From Streptomyces sp. CB00316 (GTDB lineage Bacteria; Actinomycetota; Actinomycetes; Streptomycetales; Streptomycetaceae), in the NCBI RefSeq assembly GCF_001905595.1, contig NZ_LIXI01000014.1, forward strand, positions 52,760-116,759: 64,000 bases of DNA. The letters run 5' to 3'. A model generated the notes under the pieces. The model was not told the DNA's origin and did no database searches. It saw only the letters and a program-made list of their open reading frames with translations. Shown here piece by piece: positions 8,538-16,962 of this stretch. Position 1 is the stretch's first letter; each line of letters starts with the position of its first letter. Position numbers and translations under genes: made by a program.

Positions 8538-9556
8538 CCGTCCGTGAACTCGACGCCGCCGGCATCCACGATCCCGCCCTCCGCGCGGCGTACGCCCGCT
8601 GCCGCGAGCTCAACGCGCGCCACGGCAAGACGTACTTCCTCGCGACACGGCTCCTGCCCGTCGACCGGCGCCCGGCCGTCCACGCCCTGTACGGCTTCGC
8701 CCGCTGGGCCGACGACATCGTGGACGATCTCGACTCCACGGCCACCCCCGGGGAGCGTGGCCGCGCCCTGCTCGCTCTGGAGGCCCAGCTGGAGGCAGGG
8801 CCGCGGCGGGGCCAGGCCACCGAGCCGGTGATCCGCGCGCTCGCCGACACCGCGCGGCGCTACGGCATCGACCGGCGGCACTTCACCGACTTCCTGGCCT
8901 CCATGCGCAGCGATCTGACGGTCGGCGGGTACGCCTCGTACGAGGAGCTCGGCCGGTACATGCACGGCTCCGCCGCCGTGATCGGCCTCCAGATGCTGCC
9001 GGTGCTCGGGACGGTGGGGCCACGCGAGGAGGCCGCTCCGCACGCGGCCGCGCTCGGGGTCGCCTTCCAGCTGACCAACTTCCTGCGGGACGTGGGCGAG
9101 GACCTGGACCGGGGCCGGCTCTATCTGCCGGCCGAGCTGCTGGCCTCGCACGGGGTGGACCGGGAGCGCTTCGAGTGGAGCCGGAGGACCGGGGCCCGGG
9201 ACGCGCGGATCACCGACGTCCTGCGGGCCGCGGCCGCCCGCAACCGGGCCGTGTACCTCGATGCCCTGCCCGGGATCGCGATGCTCGCCCCGGTGTCGCG
9301 GCCCTGCATCCGTACGGCGTTCGTGCTGTACAGCGGCATCCTCGACGCGATCGAATCCGACGGGTACGCGGTCCTGCACCGCCGGTCGGTCGTGCCGCGC
9401 CGACGGCGGGCGGTGGTGGCGCTGGACGGGCTGGTGCGGGCGGTCGCCGCACGCGCGGTGAGCCGCACTGGCGGGGAAGTACCGGTCGCGGGACCCTCCT
9501 GTTCCTCACCGTCGTCCCGGCCGCGCGAGGCCCCTGTACGGGAGGAGGCGGTATGA
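8534..9556 (+). CDS. crtB: Phytoene synthase
   Basis: A 340-residue squalene/phytoene synthase that joins two geranylgeranyl diphosphates. The two aspartate-rich motifs are ADDIVDDLD near residues 59-67 and NFLRDVGEDLDRGRLYLP near 180-197. The start is ATGA-coupled to crtI and its own stop is ATGA-coupled to the Rieske gene. The C-terminal 30 residues (after AVSRTGGE) are low-complexity and probably disordered. Confidence 0.95.
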   Translation: MTVRELDAAGIHDPALRAAYARCRELNARHGKTYFLATRLLPVDRRPAVHALYGFARWADDIVDDLDSTATPGERGRALLALEAQLEAGPRRGQATEPVIRALADTARRYGIDRRHFTDFLASMRSDLTVGGYASYEELGRYMHGSAAVIGLQMLPVLGTVGPREEAAPHAAALGVAFQLTNFLRDVGEDLDRGRLYLPAELLASHGVDRERFEWSRRTGARDARITDVLRAAAARNRAVYLDALPGIAMLAPVSRPCIRTAFVLYSGILDAIESDGYAVLHRRSVVPRRRRAVVALDGLVRAVAARAVSRTGGEVPVAGPSCSSPSSRPREAPVREEAV

Positions 9557-10563
9557 GCCCCGCGGCGGGACGCCCCGGCCGTATTCCGTTGCGGCTGCGG
9601 CGCGCGCCCGTCCCGTGGGAGCGGCAGGCGCCGACGTGGCGGGAGGCGAAGCCGGGGCTGATCGCGGACGCCCTCAAGCGGGCGCAGGCCCGGCCGTCCG
9701 GCAACTGGTACGTCATCGGCGCCTCGCGCGACCTTCCTCCGGGCCGGACCCTCGGCGTCACGGTCGGCTCCACCGAGGTGGTCGCGTGGCGGGACGGCGA
9801 GGGGAAGCTCCGCACCGGACCGGGAGCGTGCCCGCACCTGGGGGCGCCACTGCGCGACAGCCCCGTCCGCTGCGGCACGCTGGTCTGCCACTGGCACGGG
9901 CTGGCCCTGGACGGCGGGCCGTTCGCCGGGTGGGAGCCCTACCCGGCCTTCGACGACGGGGTCCTGCTCTGGGTGCGGCTGGACCGGGTGGGCGGCGAGA
10001 CGCCTTCGGAGCGGCCGTACGTTCCGGTCCGGCCGAGGGTCCGGGACGCCGTGGAGGCGGTCTACGCGGGCGTAGGCGGCTGCGAGCCGGAGGACGTGGT
10101 GGCCAACCGCCTCGACCCGTGGCACGGGGCGTGGTTCCACCCGTACTCCTTCGTGGATCTGACGGTCACCGGGACGCCCGCCGACTCCCCGGATGACGAC
10201 GACGGGTTCATGGTCGACGTCTCCTTCAAGGTGGCCGGGCGCCTGGTCGTCCCGGTCAGGGCGCGGTTCACGGCGCCCGAGCCCCGTACGGTCGTCATGC
10301 ACATCGTCGAGGGCGAGGGTGCGGGGTCCGTGGTGGAGACGCACGCCACTCCCCTGGCCCCGGACGAGCGGGGGCGGCCCCGCACCGCCGTGACGGAGGC
10401 GCTGGTCGCGGCGTCGGACCGTCGCGGGTTCGCCGTGGCCCGGGCGGCCGCGCCGCTGCTGCGCCCGCTGATGCGTGCCTCGGCCGGCCGGTTGTGGCGG
10501 GACGACCTGGCGTACGCGGAGAGGCGTTGGGAGCTCCGCGCCGACGGACGTTTCCCGGGCTGA
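9553..10563 (+). CDS. Rieske-type non-haem iron oxygenase (DUF5914 type) in the crtV position
   Basis: A 336-residue protein. The Rieske [2Fe-2S] ligands are complete: Cys93-x-His95, 16 residues, Cys112-x2-His115 (CPHLGAPL and CHWHGL). Downstream, NRLDPWHGAWFHP holds D188, H191 and H196 in the D-x2-H-x4-H arrangement of the mononuclear iron centre of ring-hydroxylating oxygenases. It is the fourth gene of the crtE operon, 4-base coupled to crtB, exactly where isorenieratene clusters are described as carrying crtV. Family knowledge says such enzymes hydroxylate, demethylate or desaturate; here the substrate is inferred to be a carotenoid or its end ring. It converges on crtU with only 17 bases between stops. 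Confidence 0.8.
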   Translation: MSPAAGRPGRIPLRLRRAPVPWERQAPTWREAKPGLIADALKRAQARPSGNWYVIGASRDLPPGRTLGVTVGSTEVVAWRDGEGKLRTGPGACPHLGAPLRDSPVRCGTLVCHWHGLALDGGPFAGWEPYPAFDDGVLLWVRLDRVGGETPSERPYVPVRPRVRDAVEAVYAGVGGCEPEDVVANRLDPWHGAWFHPYSFVDLTVTGTPADSPDDDDGFMVDVSFKVAGRLVVPVRARFTAPEPRTVVMHIVEGEGAGSVVETHATPLAPDERGRPRTAVTEALVAASDRRGFAVARAAAPLLRPLMRASAGRLWRDDLAYAERRWELRADGRFPG

Positions 10564-10580
10564 GGTCCGCGGCCCTTACG

Positions 10581-12152
10581 TCAGTCGGCCCCCAGCGCCG
10601 CCAGTCGGCGCATCGCCGCCGAGCGCCCCGCACGCGGGACGGTCCAGAGCGTCTGCCCGCGTACGCCCCACCGCTCCAACAAGGCGTTCGCGGCGAGGAA
10701 TCCGCTGGTGGCCGCGCGTTCCATCAACGCCACCGGCAGCCCGGTGCGGACCATGTCCCCGGCCACCATGACGGCGGGGTCGGGGCTGCGCACGCCCGGC
10801 CGGTCCCGGTAGCCGCCCACGGGGAACATCGGGCAGTCCGCCCGCCATTCGTGCCGCTCGTCGACGATGCGGGCGCTCTGCGTCTCCGGGTAGATGCGGT
10901 GCAGTTGCCGAAGGGCCTCGGTCTGTACGGCTCCCCGGTCGGCGTCCGGTGCGACGGCGTACGCGTGCAGTTCGACGACCGAGCCCTTGGTGCGCCGGGC
11001 CCAACGGGCGGCCTCGCCCTCCCAGCGTTCCAGGACACTGACGTTGTCCAGGGGGCCGTAGCCGCTGGTGCCCAGGAAGCCCGGCCGGTCGTACGCCACC
11101 GGCCGGTCGAGCCAGAGCCGGGACACCAGGAACGGCGGTGCGGTGCGCAGCCGTTCGATCCTGGCCCGCCACTCGGCGTCGCCCAGCTCCGGCGAGGCGC
11201 CGACGACGCGGCGCAGGCCGCCGCTGTCCAGGGCCAGGACGAGGGCGTCGTACCGCGTGGTGCGGTCGTCCGTGGTGACGTCCAGCCCGCCGTCGGGCAG
11301 CGGCCGCACCCGGCGGACCGGTGTCCGTGTCCGTACGTCGACGCCGTGGCCTTCCAGGTAGCGGTGGAGCGGGTCCCACAGGGCGGAGGGGAACGGCTCG
11401 TCGGGGACGTCGAAGAGCAGGCCCTCGCTGGAGCCGAGGAAGTAGATGTGGAACATCAGTACCAGTTCCGCCGCCGACAGTTCGCGCGGGTCGGCGAAGA
11501 AGCTGCGGGAGAACACCTCGAACGCCAGGTGGTGGGCGGCTTCCGGGAAGCGGATGCGGGTGAGGAAGTCATGGGCGCTGACGCCGTCGAGGCGGTCGTA
11601 GACCTCGGGCACACGGACGTCCAGCAGCGGGAGGGCGGCGCGCGGGTTCATCCGGGCCAGGTCGCGCAGGCCGAAGGTGGGGCTGAGGGCGACGAAGCCC
11701 AGGGCGCTGAGGGGAGGGGTGCGCGGCACCCGGGCGAAGCTGTCGTGGAGGCCGGAGCTGTGGCGCAGGGGGTAGTCGGGGAGCCGGGTCAGCGAGTCGA
11801 GGCCCGGGTCGACCCGGCGCAGCAGGCCGCGCAGGTTGTAGTACTGCCGGAAGAAGGCGTGGAAGCCCCGGCTCATGGTGACGTCCGTGCCGTCGGCGAG
11901 CTCGGTGGGCCAGCCGGCCAGCCGTCCGCCCAGGCTCGGTTCGCGCTCGTGGAGGGTGACGCGTACGCCGCGCTCAGCCAGCAGGGTCGCCGCCGCGAGT
12001 CCGGCGATGCCGCCGCCGACGACCGCCGCGGTGGGGGCGGCCTGTCCCGTGAAGCGGGCGCGGCCTCCGGGGGCGGGTACCACGGCCGCCTGCCGGTCCC
12101 GGCCGCGCCGGTGGCCTGTGCCGCTGTCGCTGTCGCTGTCGCGCAGGAACAT
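10581..12152 (-). CDS. crtU: Beta-carotene desaturase/methyltransferase
   Basis: A 523-residue FAD-dependent enzyme that converts the beta rings of beta-carotene to aromatic chi rings with methyl migration, giving isorenieratene. The Rossmann motif AAVVGGGIAGLAAATLLAE is at about residues 36-54 with LHEREPSLGGRLAGW after it, and PVALMERAATSGFLAANALL closes the flavin domain. The first 30 residues are an unusual DSDSDSG/RGRDRQ-rich lead. The ATG at 12152 overlaps the crtT stop (TGATG) and has GGAGGAGG upstream. Last gene of the crtY-crtT-crtU operon. Confidence 0.92.
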   Translation of the reverse strand: MFLRDSDSDSGTGHRRGRDRQAAVVPAPGGRARFTGQAAPTAAVVGGGIAGLAAATLLAERGVRVTLHEREPSLGGRLAGWPTELADGTDVTMSRGFHAFFRQYYNLRGLLRRVDPGLDSLTRLPDYPLRHSSGLHDSFARVPRTPPLSALGFVALSPTFGLRDLARMNPRAALPLLDVRVPEVYDRLDGVSAHDFLTRIRFPEAAHHLAFEVFSRSFFADPRELSAAELVLMFHIYFLGSSEGLLFDVPDEPFPSALWDPLHRYLEGHGVDVRTRTPVRRVRPLPDGGLDVTTDDRTTRYDALVLALDSGGLRRVVGASPELGDAEWRARIERLRTAPPFLVSRLWLDRPVAYDRPGFLGTSGYGPLDNVSVLERWEGEAARWARRTKGSVVELHAYAVAPDADRGAVQTEALRQLHRIYPETQSARIVDERHEWRADCPMFPVGGYRDRPGVRSPDPAVMVAGDMVRTGLPVALMERAATSGFLAANALLERWGVRGQTLWTVPRAGRSAAMRRLAALGAD

Positions 12153-12868
12153 CACGCCTCCTCCCCCGCGCGGCCCACGAAGGTGTGGGTGATCCCTCTC
12201 TGCCAGCCGGGCAGCGGGAGGACGCGTACGTCGGTGAACCCGGCGCGGCGCAGCCGCCTGGCGAACGCGGGTGCCGTGTCGAACTCGACGACACTGCGCC
12301 GGAGATGGCGGTAGAGCTCGGCGTCCCCGGCGAGGCGCCCGGCGGGCTGGATGACCGTGGCGCAGACGGTGTTCCACACGGCGCGGTGGACGGGCGATCC
12401 CCCGAGCGTGTACTCGTGCACGGCGAGGCGGCCGCCCGGGGCGAGGAGGCCGCGTACCAGGTCGAGGGCCTTGTACGGGTCGGCGAGGTTGCGGAAGAGG
12501 TAGCCCGCGAACACCGCGTCGAAGGAGCCGGGGTGCAGCCGCGCAGCCAACTCCTCGACGGGGGCGTGCACGAAGTCGACGTCCTCCGGCCAGCTCTTCG
12601 CCGCGGCCCGGTCCAACATGCCGGCGGAGGCGTCGACGCCGGTGATCCGGGCGTACGGGGCGGCGGCGAGGAGCGCGGCCGTGGAGGCACCCGTACCGCA
12701 CCCCAGGTCCAGCACGCGCAGCCCGCGCCCGCCGTCGGGCAGCCCCAACCGGCGGGCGGAGCGGCGCAGGTGGGCATGGTAGCCGGGGCTCGCCGCGACG
12801 AGGCGGTCGTAGGCGGCGGAGCCGTGGTCGAAGGCCGCGGACAGTTCGTCGTCGCGCAACAGGGTCAT
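12152..12868 (-). CDS. crtT: Carotenoid-cluster SAM methyltransferase
   Basis: A 238-residue class I methyltransferase of the UbiE type. The SAM-binding motif VLDLGCGTGAST is at about residues 50-61, followed by ITGVDASAGMLDRA, FDAVFAGYLFRNLADP and LLAPGGRLAVHEYTLGGSP. It lies between crtY (ATGA overlap) and crtU, as crtT does in described Streptomyces isorenieratene clusters. Its substrate is not established, because the core pathway to isorenieratene does not require an external methyl donor; it may act on a modified carotenoid, for example one hydroxylated by the Rieske enzyme. Confidence 0.88.
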   Translation of the reverse strand: MTLLRDDELSAAFDHGSAAYDRLVAASPGYHAHLRRSARRLGLPDGGRGLRVLDLGCGTGASTAALLAAAPYARITGVDASAGMLDRAAAKSWPEDVDFVHAPVEELAARLHPGSFDAVFAGYLFRNLADPYKALDLVRGLLAPGGRLAVHEYTLGGSPVHRAVWNTVCATVIQPAGRLAGDAELYRHLRRSVVEFDTAPAFARRLRRAGFTDVRVLPLPGWQRGITHTFVGRAGEEA

Positions 12869-14076
12869 GGGGTGCTCTTCTCGTGGCCGGTCGGCGGGGG
12901 CGGGGGTGGTTCGCGTCTGGTCAGGAAAGGGAGTTCGACGACGGTCCGCAGCATGGGGGCGACCGGGGTCCGCAGGCCGATCAGCAGGTCCTCGTGAAAG
13001 TGTGAGCCGCCGTCCAGGAAGCGGAGCAGCCGTTCGCCGGGGACACCGCTGAAGAGCCGGGTGAAGAAGTCGGAGCCGTCCACCCGGCCGCTGTCCAGCG
13101 CCCGCAGCATGACCGCGTCCATCGCGCGGGGCCGGACCCCGTACGGCGCGGGCATCCTCAGCCCGCGGCCGGCTCGGAGCCGGTCGGCGACGGACCGGCT
13201 CTGCCGCTGCACGGCCGCGAAGGTGTACCCGGTGGAAGGTCGGGTCGCGCCTCCGGCGGTGCCGATGCGGTGCACGGAGCGCCCGGCGCGGCGCGGGAAG
13301 TGACCGTCCGTCATGGGGATGACACCGCGCTCCTGCGCGGTGACCTGGAACTCCCCCAGTTTCAGGACCTCCTGGGTGTAGTGGCGCAGAGCCCGCCGGT
13401 AGCCCTCGGTGTCCAGCGGGGCGGGCGAGAACTCGGTGTACTCGACCAGGGCGGTCTGCGGGTCGAGCGGCAGGACGTAACCGAACGAGAGACCTCGTGC
13501 GGGCTGCGGCGTACGGAAGTCCATCAGGTCGGCGGTCGTGGGGTCGAAGGAGGGGCGCTCGGTTCGGACGAACCAGCCCATGAAGTGCTGGAGCAGGGTG
13601 GTGCGGGCGGGCGGCAGACGGCGGAGCGGGCGGGAGTCGAAGACCCGGCGGCCGCGTACGAGAACCCGGCCGTCCTGCGCCAGGACTTCGCCGCCGTTGG
13701 GTGCGTCGCGTACGGCGGTCACCGTGGCCTCGATCCGGCGGAAGGACGCGGCACCGGAGAGCCGCCTGCCTACCAGGGCCTCGAAGGCGTCCGACCGCAG
13801 CATCTTGTAGCGGTAGGGGGACGGGTCGGCCACCGTGGCGGTCCCGTCGGCCGCCCGCACCCGCAGCCGCGGCCAGGAGGCGGCGAGCGCGGATTCGTAG
13901 GTGCCGCCCGGCGGCTCCCAGTAGCACCAGGTGCGCGGCGGGGGCCTCAGGGGCCCCGGCGGGGCGTCGACGAGCACGACCGACAGCGGGACGGCGGCGC
14001 CCGGCGCGCACAGGTGGTACGCCAGACTCAGCCCGGCCGCTCCGGCGCCCACGATGACGACGTCGGGGTCAGGCAC
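12865..14076 (-). CDS. crtY: Lycopene beta-cyclase
   Basis: A 403-residue flavoprotein of the CrtY/CrtL type. DVVIVGAGAAGLSLAYHL at residues 5-22 binds the dinucleotide, LVDAPPG follows, and the family pattern DSRPLRRLP ... LLQHFMGWFVRTERPSFDP ... DFRTPQ is seen in the middle; IGTAGGATRPSTGYTFAAVQRQS is the conserved C-terminal signature. GTG 14076 is preceded by GAGAGGGGAG. It closes both ends of lycopene to beta-carotene, the substrate of CrtU. First gene of the minus-strand operon. Confidence 0.93.
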   Translation of the reverse strand: MPDPDVVIVGAGAAGLSLAYHLCAPGAAVPLSVVLVDAPPGPLRPPPRTWCYWEPPGGTYESALAASWPRLRVRAADGTATVADPSPYRYKMLRSDAFEALVGRRLSGAASFRRIEATVTAVRDAPNGGEVLAQDGRVLVRGRRVFDSRPLRRLPPARTTLLQHFMGWFVRTERPSFDPTTADLMDFRTPQPARGLSFGYVLPLDPQTALVEYTEFSPAPLDTEGYRRALRHYTQEVLKLGEFQVTAQERGVIPMTDGHFPRRAGRSVHRIGTAGGATRPSTGYTFAAVQRQSRSVADRLRAGRGLRMPAPYGVRPRAMDAVMLRALDSGRVDGSDFFTRLFSGVPGERLLRFLDGGSHFHEDLLIGLRTPVAPMLRTVVELPFLTRREPPPPPPTGHEKSTP

Positions 14077-14183
14077 GGCTCCCCTCTCGGTTGGACGGGC
14101 ACGGATCCCTCCGGCTGGACAGGTACGGAATCCTTCCGCACCGAGGGGCCGGACGGATGCGTGCGACGCGCCGTGACTCGGCC

Positions 14184-14618
14184 TCAGGTGGCGCTGTGGT
14201 CCGGGTGCCCCCGGGTGCGCCGGGCTTCCTTCATCTCGGCCTCGTACAGGTGGTCACGGCCCTCGGCGAGTTCGCGCCGGATCTCCTGCTCGGCCGTCCG
14301 GAACACGTCGTAGTACGTGGTGTCGTACTCCTCGACGATCTGGAAGGTCCAGTGGCCGGGGATGACGTTGCGGCCGAGGATCTCCCGCTGGACCCGGTCG
14401 GCCTGCTCCCCGTGCCCCGCCTCGCGGAGCAGCCGTACCGCGTCGTCGAGGCCGAGGTCGGCGCTGCCGGTGAGCTGATGGAACGTGTAAAGGGCGCCGC
14501 GGGCCCGTTCGGTGGTCTCCAGCGCCTTCGAAAGGGCGCCGAGGGCCTCGACGGTCGTGTCGGTGACTCCGTCGGGGCGTTGGTGCCGGGGGTCGGGGGG
14601 CCGGGTTTCGGCGTTCAT
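14184..14618 (-). CDS. Conserved hypothetical protein
   Basis: A 144-residue hydrophilic, mostly helical protein with no signal or membrane segment. ATG 14618 has GAGGAGA upstream. Recurrent features are ALYTFHQLTGSADLGLDDAVRLLREAGH, a two-helix stretch around residues 43-70, NVIPGHWTFQIVEEYDTTYYD, and a charged C-terminal helix rich in Glu and Arg. I recognise it only as an actinobacterial conserved protein. It is upstream of crtY in the same direction, 107 bases away, and divergent from the HTH gene at 14797, so it may have its own promoter and run into the crtY operon. Confidence 0.7.
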   Translation of the reverse strand: MNAETRPPDPRHQRPDGVTDTTVEALGALSKALETTERARGALYTFHQLTGSADLGLDDAVRLLREAGHGEQADRVQREILGRNVIPGHWTFQIVEEYDTTYYDVFRTAEQEIRRELAEGRDHLYEAEMKEARRTRGHPDHSAT

Positions 14619-14713
14619 GGATCTCCTCGTCGACGTCGACGTCCGAGCGGCGGGTCACCTCCCACCTTCCTCATCAAGGGCTCACCACACCTGCCGTGAG
14701 CTCCACCCGGACC

Positions 14714-14782
14714 AAGAGGTCCCTCTTTTCCTCTATCACTCCTCATAGCTCCCTTAAAGTTCCTCAGAAGGGACGTTTGAGG
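14714..14782. promoter_or_regulatory. Divergent control region with short inverted repeats
   Basis: Unlike its surroundings this stretch is relatively AT-rich. It contains AAGAGG-TC-CCTCTT (14714-14727) and CCTCA at 14741 and 14762 with TGAGG at 14778, giving a spaced inverted repeat CCTCA-N11-TGAGG just ahead of the HTH gene. It probably holds the promoters for the HTH gene and the 14618 gene; autoregulation by the HTH protein is an inference. Confidence 0.35.
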
Positions 14783-14796
14783 TAGTCTTCGGAAGC

Positions 14797-15303
14797 ATGG
14801 AGAGTGAGGAACGCGAGCTGTACTCGATCGGCGAAGTGGCCGAACGGCTGGGTCTGCATGTGCGGACCGTCCGGAACTACGTGCGCGACGGGCGACTCAA
14901 GGCTGTCCGGATCGGCAAGCAGTACCGGATCAGCCGGGCGGACTTCGAGGCTCTGACCAGCAGTTCGAGCGCCGCATCAGCAGACGCGGCACCCGGTGCG
15001 ACGGCCTCCGGTGCCGGCGCCGGGCGGGGACACCTGGAGGTGTCGAGCATCGTGCAGATCGACGCGATCGGCCCCGCGGCCGCGCACCGGCTGAGCACCT
15101 TCGTCACCGCGAGCGCGCAATCCCCCCGGGACGCACCGGATCCCCTGCGCGTCCAGACGGTCCACGACAGGGAACGAGCCCGGATGAAAATCGTGATTCT
15201 CGGCGGCGCTGCGGCCACCGCCGAACTGCTGCACCTGATCGACGGCGTACTCGGCCCGGAGAACGGGCTGCTCGACGGCGGAGACGAGGCGCACCGTGCC
15301 TGA
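14797..15303 (+). CDS. MerR/excisionase-type helix-turn-helix protein
   Basis: A 168-residue protein. Residues 8-52 are a winged HTH of the BldC/excisionase type (YSIGEVAERLGLHVRTVRNY, then RIGKQYRISRADFEAL). An Ala/Ser/Gly linker follows, and then a second region (HLEVSSIVQIDAIGPAAAHRLSTFVTA ... MKIVILGGAAATAELLHLID) of mixed strands and helices that I do not recognise by name but which often accompanies this HTH in actinobacteria. It overlaps the DUF4180 gene by 8 bases, so the two proteins are made together. Likely a DNA-binding regulator with a ligand- or partner-binding tail. Confidence 0.8.
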   Translation: MESEERELYSIGEVAERLGLHVRTVRNYVRDGRLKAVRIGKQYRISRADFEALTSSSSAASADAAPGATASGAGAGRGHLEVSSIVQIDAIGPAAAHRLSTFVTASAQSPRDAPDPLRVQTVHDRERARMKIVILGGAAATAELLHLIDGVLGPENGLLDGGDEAHRA

Positions 15304-15661
15304 CCTCCTGATGGACCACCACGGCACACCGGTGCTGGCCTGTTCCACGGACGGCCCCTCCATCTCCACCGCGCAGGACGCGCTCGACCAGCTGATCGGG
15401 CCCGCCTTTCAGGGCGCCGAAGTGGTCGCGGTCCCGGTGGAGCGGCTGGACGACCGCTTCTTCGACCTGAGCACCGGGGTCGCCGGCGCGATCCTCCAGA
15501 AGTTCGCCAACTACCGGCTCCGGCTGGTCGTCGTCGGGGACATCACCCGCCATCTGGCGGCGAGCTCGGCCCTGCCCGACCTCGTGCGCGAGGCCAACCA
15601 GGGCCGGGACATCTGGTTCGTGACCGACCTGGAAGCCCTGGCCGCCCGCCTGGCCGGGTAG
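15296..15661 (+). CDS. DUF4180 protein
   Basis: A 121-residue soluble alpha/beta protein. GTG 15296 lies inside the end of the preceding gene. The sequence matches the DUF4180 pattern: ISTAQDALDQLIGPAFQGAEVVAVP, RFFDLSTGVAGAILQKFANYRLRLVVVGD, then WFVTDLEALAARL. Function is unknown; pairing with an HTH gene is common for this family and suggests it senses or modulates that regulator. A strong hairpin (15673-15727) ends the pair. Confidence 0.82.
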   Translation: MPDLLMDHHGTPVLACSTDGPSISTAQDALDQLIGPAFQGAEVVAVPVERLDDRFFDLSTGVAGAILQKFANYRLRLVVVGDITRHLAASSALPDLVREANQGRDIWFVTDLEALAARLAG

Positions 15662-15672
15662 CGCGCCCGGGC

Positions 15673-15727
15673 GGTGCGGCCCCGCGCGGACCGGCGCGCC
15701 TGTGGGCCGTCAGCGCGGGGCCGCACC
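15673..15727. terminator. Bidirectional hairpin terminator
   Basis: A 15-base arm at 15673-15687 is perfectly complementary to 15713-15727 with a 25-base loop. It sits between the DUF4180 stop (15661) and the convergent Spo0M-like gene stop (15733) and can serve both. Confidence 0.7.
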
Positions 15728-15732
15728 AGGAA

Positions 15733-16716
15733 TCACTCCTCCTCGCCGCCCTCCCCGTCGTCGTCGCCCTCGAAGGCGTCGCCGATCTCGTCGATCACCT
15801 CGGCGGCGACCATTGCGCCGACGACACCGACGGCGGCGCCCGCCGCGACTCCGGCCACCACCGCCCCGGTGCCGGGGCCGGAGCGGAGGTGGTCGTCGTG
15901 GTGGCCGCTGCCTTGGGCGTACGGGTACGGCGCCGCGTGAGTCGCGTGGGCGCCGATCACCTGCTGCAGCCAGGCGTCGACCTCGGCGTTGCGGTCGGCC
16001 TGCGGCACGGCGTGGTGCGAGGTCGTGAAGCGGTGCACCGTGTCATGGCCCTCGGAGAAGAGCCCGGCCCGCTTGTCCGCCTCGATCACGACCTCCAGGC
16101 CGTCCGGCGCGGCGAGGAACGTCACCTCGATCTCGTTCACCGCGTGGGCCTCGCCGGCGGGCGGCACGATCTCGATCTCCTGGTAGCAGGGCAGCCGCTG
16201 ACCGGTCCCCCGGATGTGGCCGAGCTCCAGATCGGCCGACCTGAAGCCGTATCCGAGCTGCCCGAACGCCTCCAGGACCGCCTCCTGGGCGGGCAGCGGG
16301 CCCACCGCGAGCGCGTCGAGGTCGCCCTTGTCCCGCGCTCCGGCCACCTCCAGCTCCGTACGGATCCCGAGAACGGGGCCCAGCGGCTGGCCGTGGAGCT
16401 GTGTGACCGGGGTCTCCCAGGGCAGCGTGACGGTGAACGGCACGGCGTGTTCGGCGTCCTGCGCGAGCCGGAATCCACCGCCGACGGTGAACCGTTCGAG
16501 GACGACCGTGGAGTCGCGCTCCTCGTCGTGGCCCTCCACCTCGACCCGGGCGACCAGGAGGAGGGAGATCCGTTCGACCGTCACATCCGCCCCGCCGCCG
16601 CGCAGTCGGACCTCGCCGGAGAGCGGTCCGCCGGGAACGGCGGGGGCGGGCTGCAGAACGGTGTCGACCGAGGGACCGCCGACTCCCAGGGCTCCGAGCA
16701 ACTTCTTGAACACCAT
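15733..16716 (-). CDS. Spo0M-family arrestin-like protein
   Basis: A 327-residue protein of the sporulation-control Spo0M family. It starts MVFKKLLGALGVGGPSVDTVL and has the beta-rich arrestin fold typical of the family (GGPLSGEVRLRGGGADVTVERISLLLVARVE, then VPFTVTLPWETPVT). The tail differs from the Bacillus protein: a His/Gly-rich stretch, a hydrophobic Gly/Ala segment around 285-310 (GAVVAGVAAGAAVGVVGAMVAA) and an acidic end (FEGDDDGEGGEEE). Spo0M influences sporulation and cell morphology in Bacillus; its role in Streptomyces is not known. Confidence 0.85.
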   Translation of the reverse strand: MVFKKLLGALGVGGPSVDTVLQPAPAVPGGPLSGEVRLRGGGADVTVERISLLLVARVEVEGHDEERDSTVVLERFTVGGGFRLAQDAEHAVPFTVTLPWETPVTQLHGQPLGPVLGIRTELEVAGARDKGDLDALAVGPLPAQEAVLEAFGQLGYGFRSADLELGHIRGTGQRLPCYQEIEIVPPAGEAHAVNEIEVTFLAAPDGLEVVIEADKRAGLFSEGHDTVHRFTTSHHAVPQADRNAEVDAWLQQVIGAHATHAAPYPYAQGSGHHDDHLRSGPGTGAVVAGVAAGAAVGVVGAMVAAEVIDEIGDAFEGDDDGEGGEEE

Positions 16717-16916
16717 GTCCGGCGTCCACTCCTTCTTCGTGTGGCGAAAACACCTCTCTACCCAGCCGACCCCTCCTGTGATGCGCGCCACTCCCCATTG
16801 CTTTGCGCCCCCTTTACTATCTACAGGGCGGGTTTTCCTCCGCCCCGACGTCGAGCCCGACGACCCGAACAGAGAAGGAGCTGCGGTACCGCAATGGGTG
16901 AGCCTCCCAGTACGAA

Positions 16917-16962
16917 CCGTGTCATCCCCGCCCCGGCACACCAGGGGACGGAGGTGACACGG
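16917..16962 (+). promoter_or_regulatory. RNA hairpin covering the RBS and start of the CNNM gene
   Basis: CCGTGTCA (16917-16924) is perfectly complementary to TGACACGG (16955-16962), and TCCCC (16925-16929) to GGGGA (16944-16948). In the mRNA this stem would enclose the GGAGGTG ribosome site and the first base of the GTG start, so translation would need melting of the stem. A 12-base palindrome (TGCGGTACCGCA, 16882-16893) lies further up the leader. Confidence 0.45.

Noticed and set aside
10581..12701. A longer 706-residue reading of the crtU frame
   Set aside because: The extension runs antisense to nothing but overlaps crtT in another frame, and the ATG at 12152 has an excellent ribosome site and matches the family start.
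16870..16961. Possible Mg2+ M-box or other known riboswitch ahead of the CNNM operon
   Set aside because: A few words (GGTGAG, CAATGGG) resemble an M-box but occur in the wrong order; only the start-site hairpin is supported.
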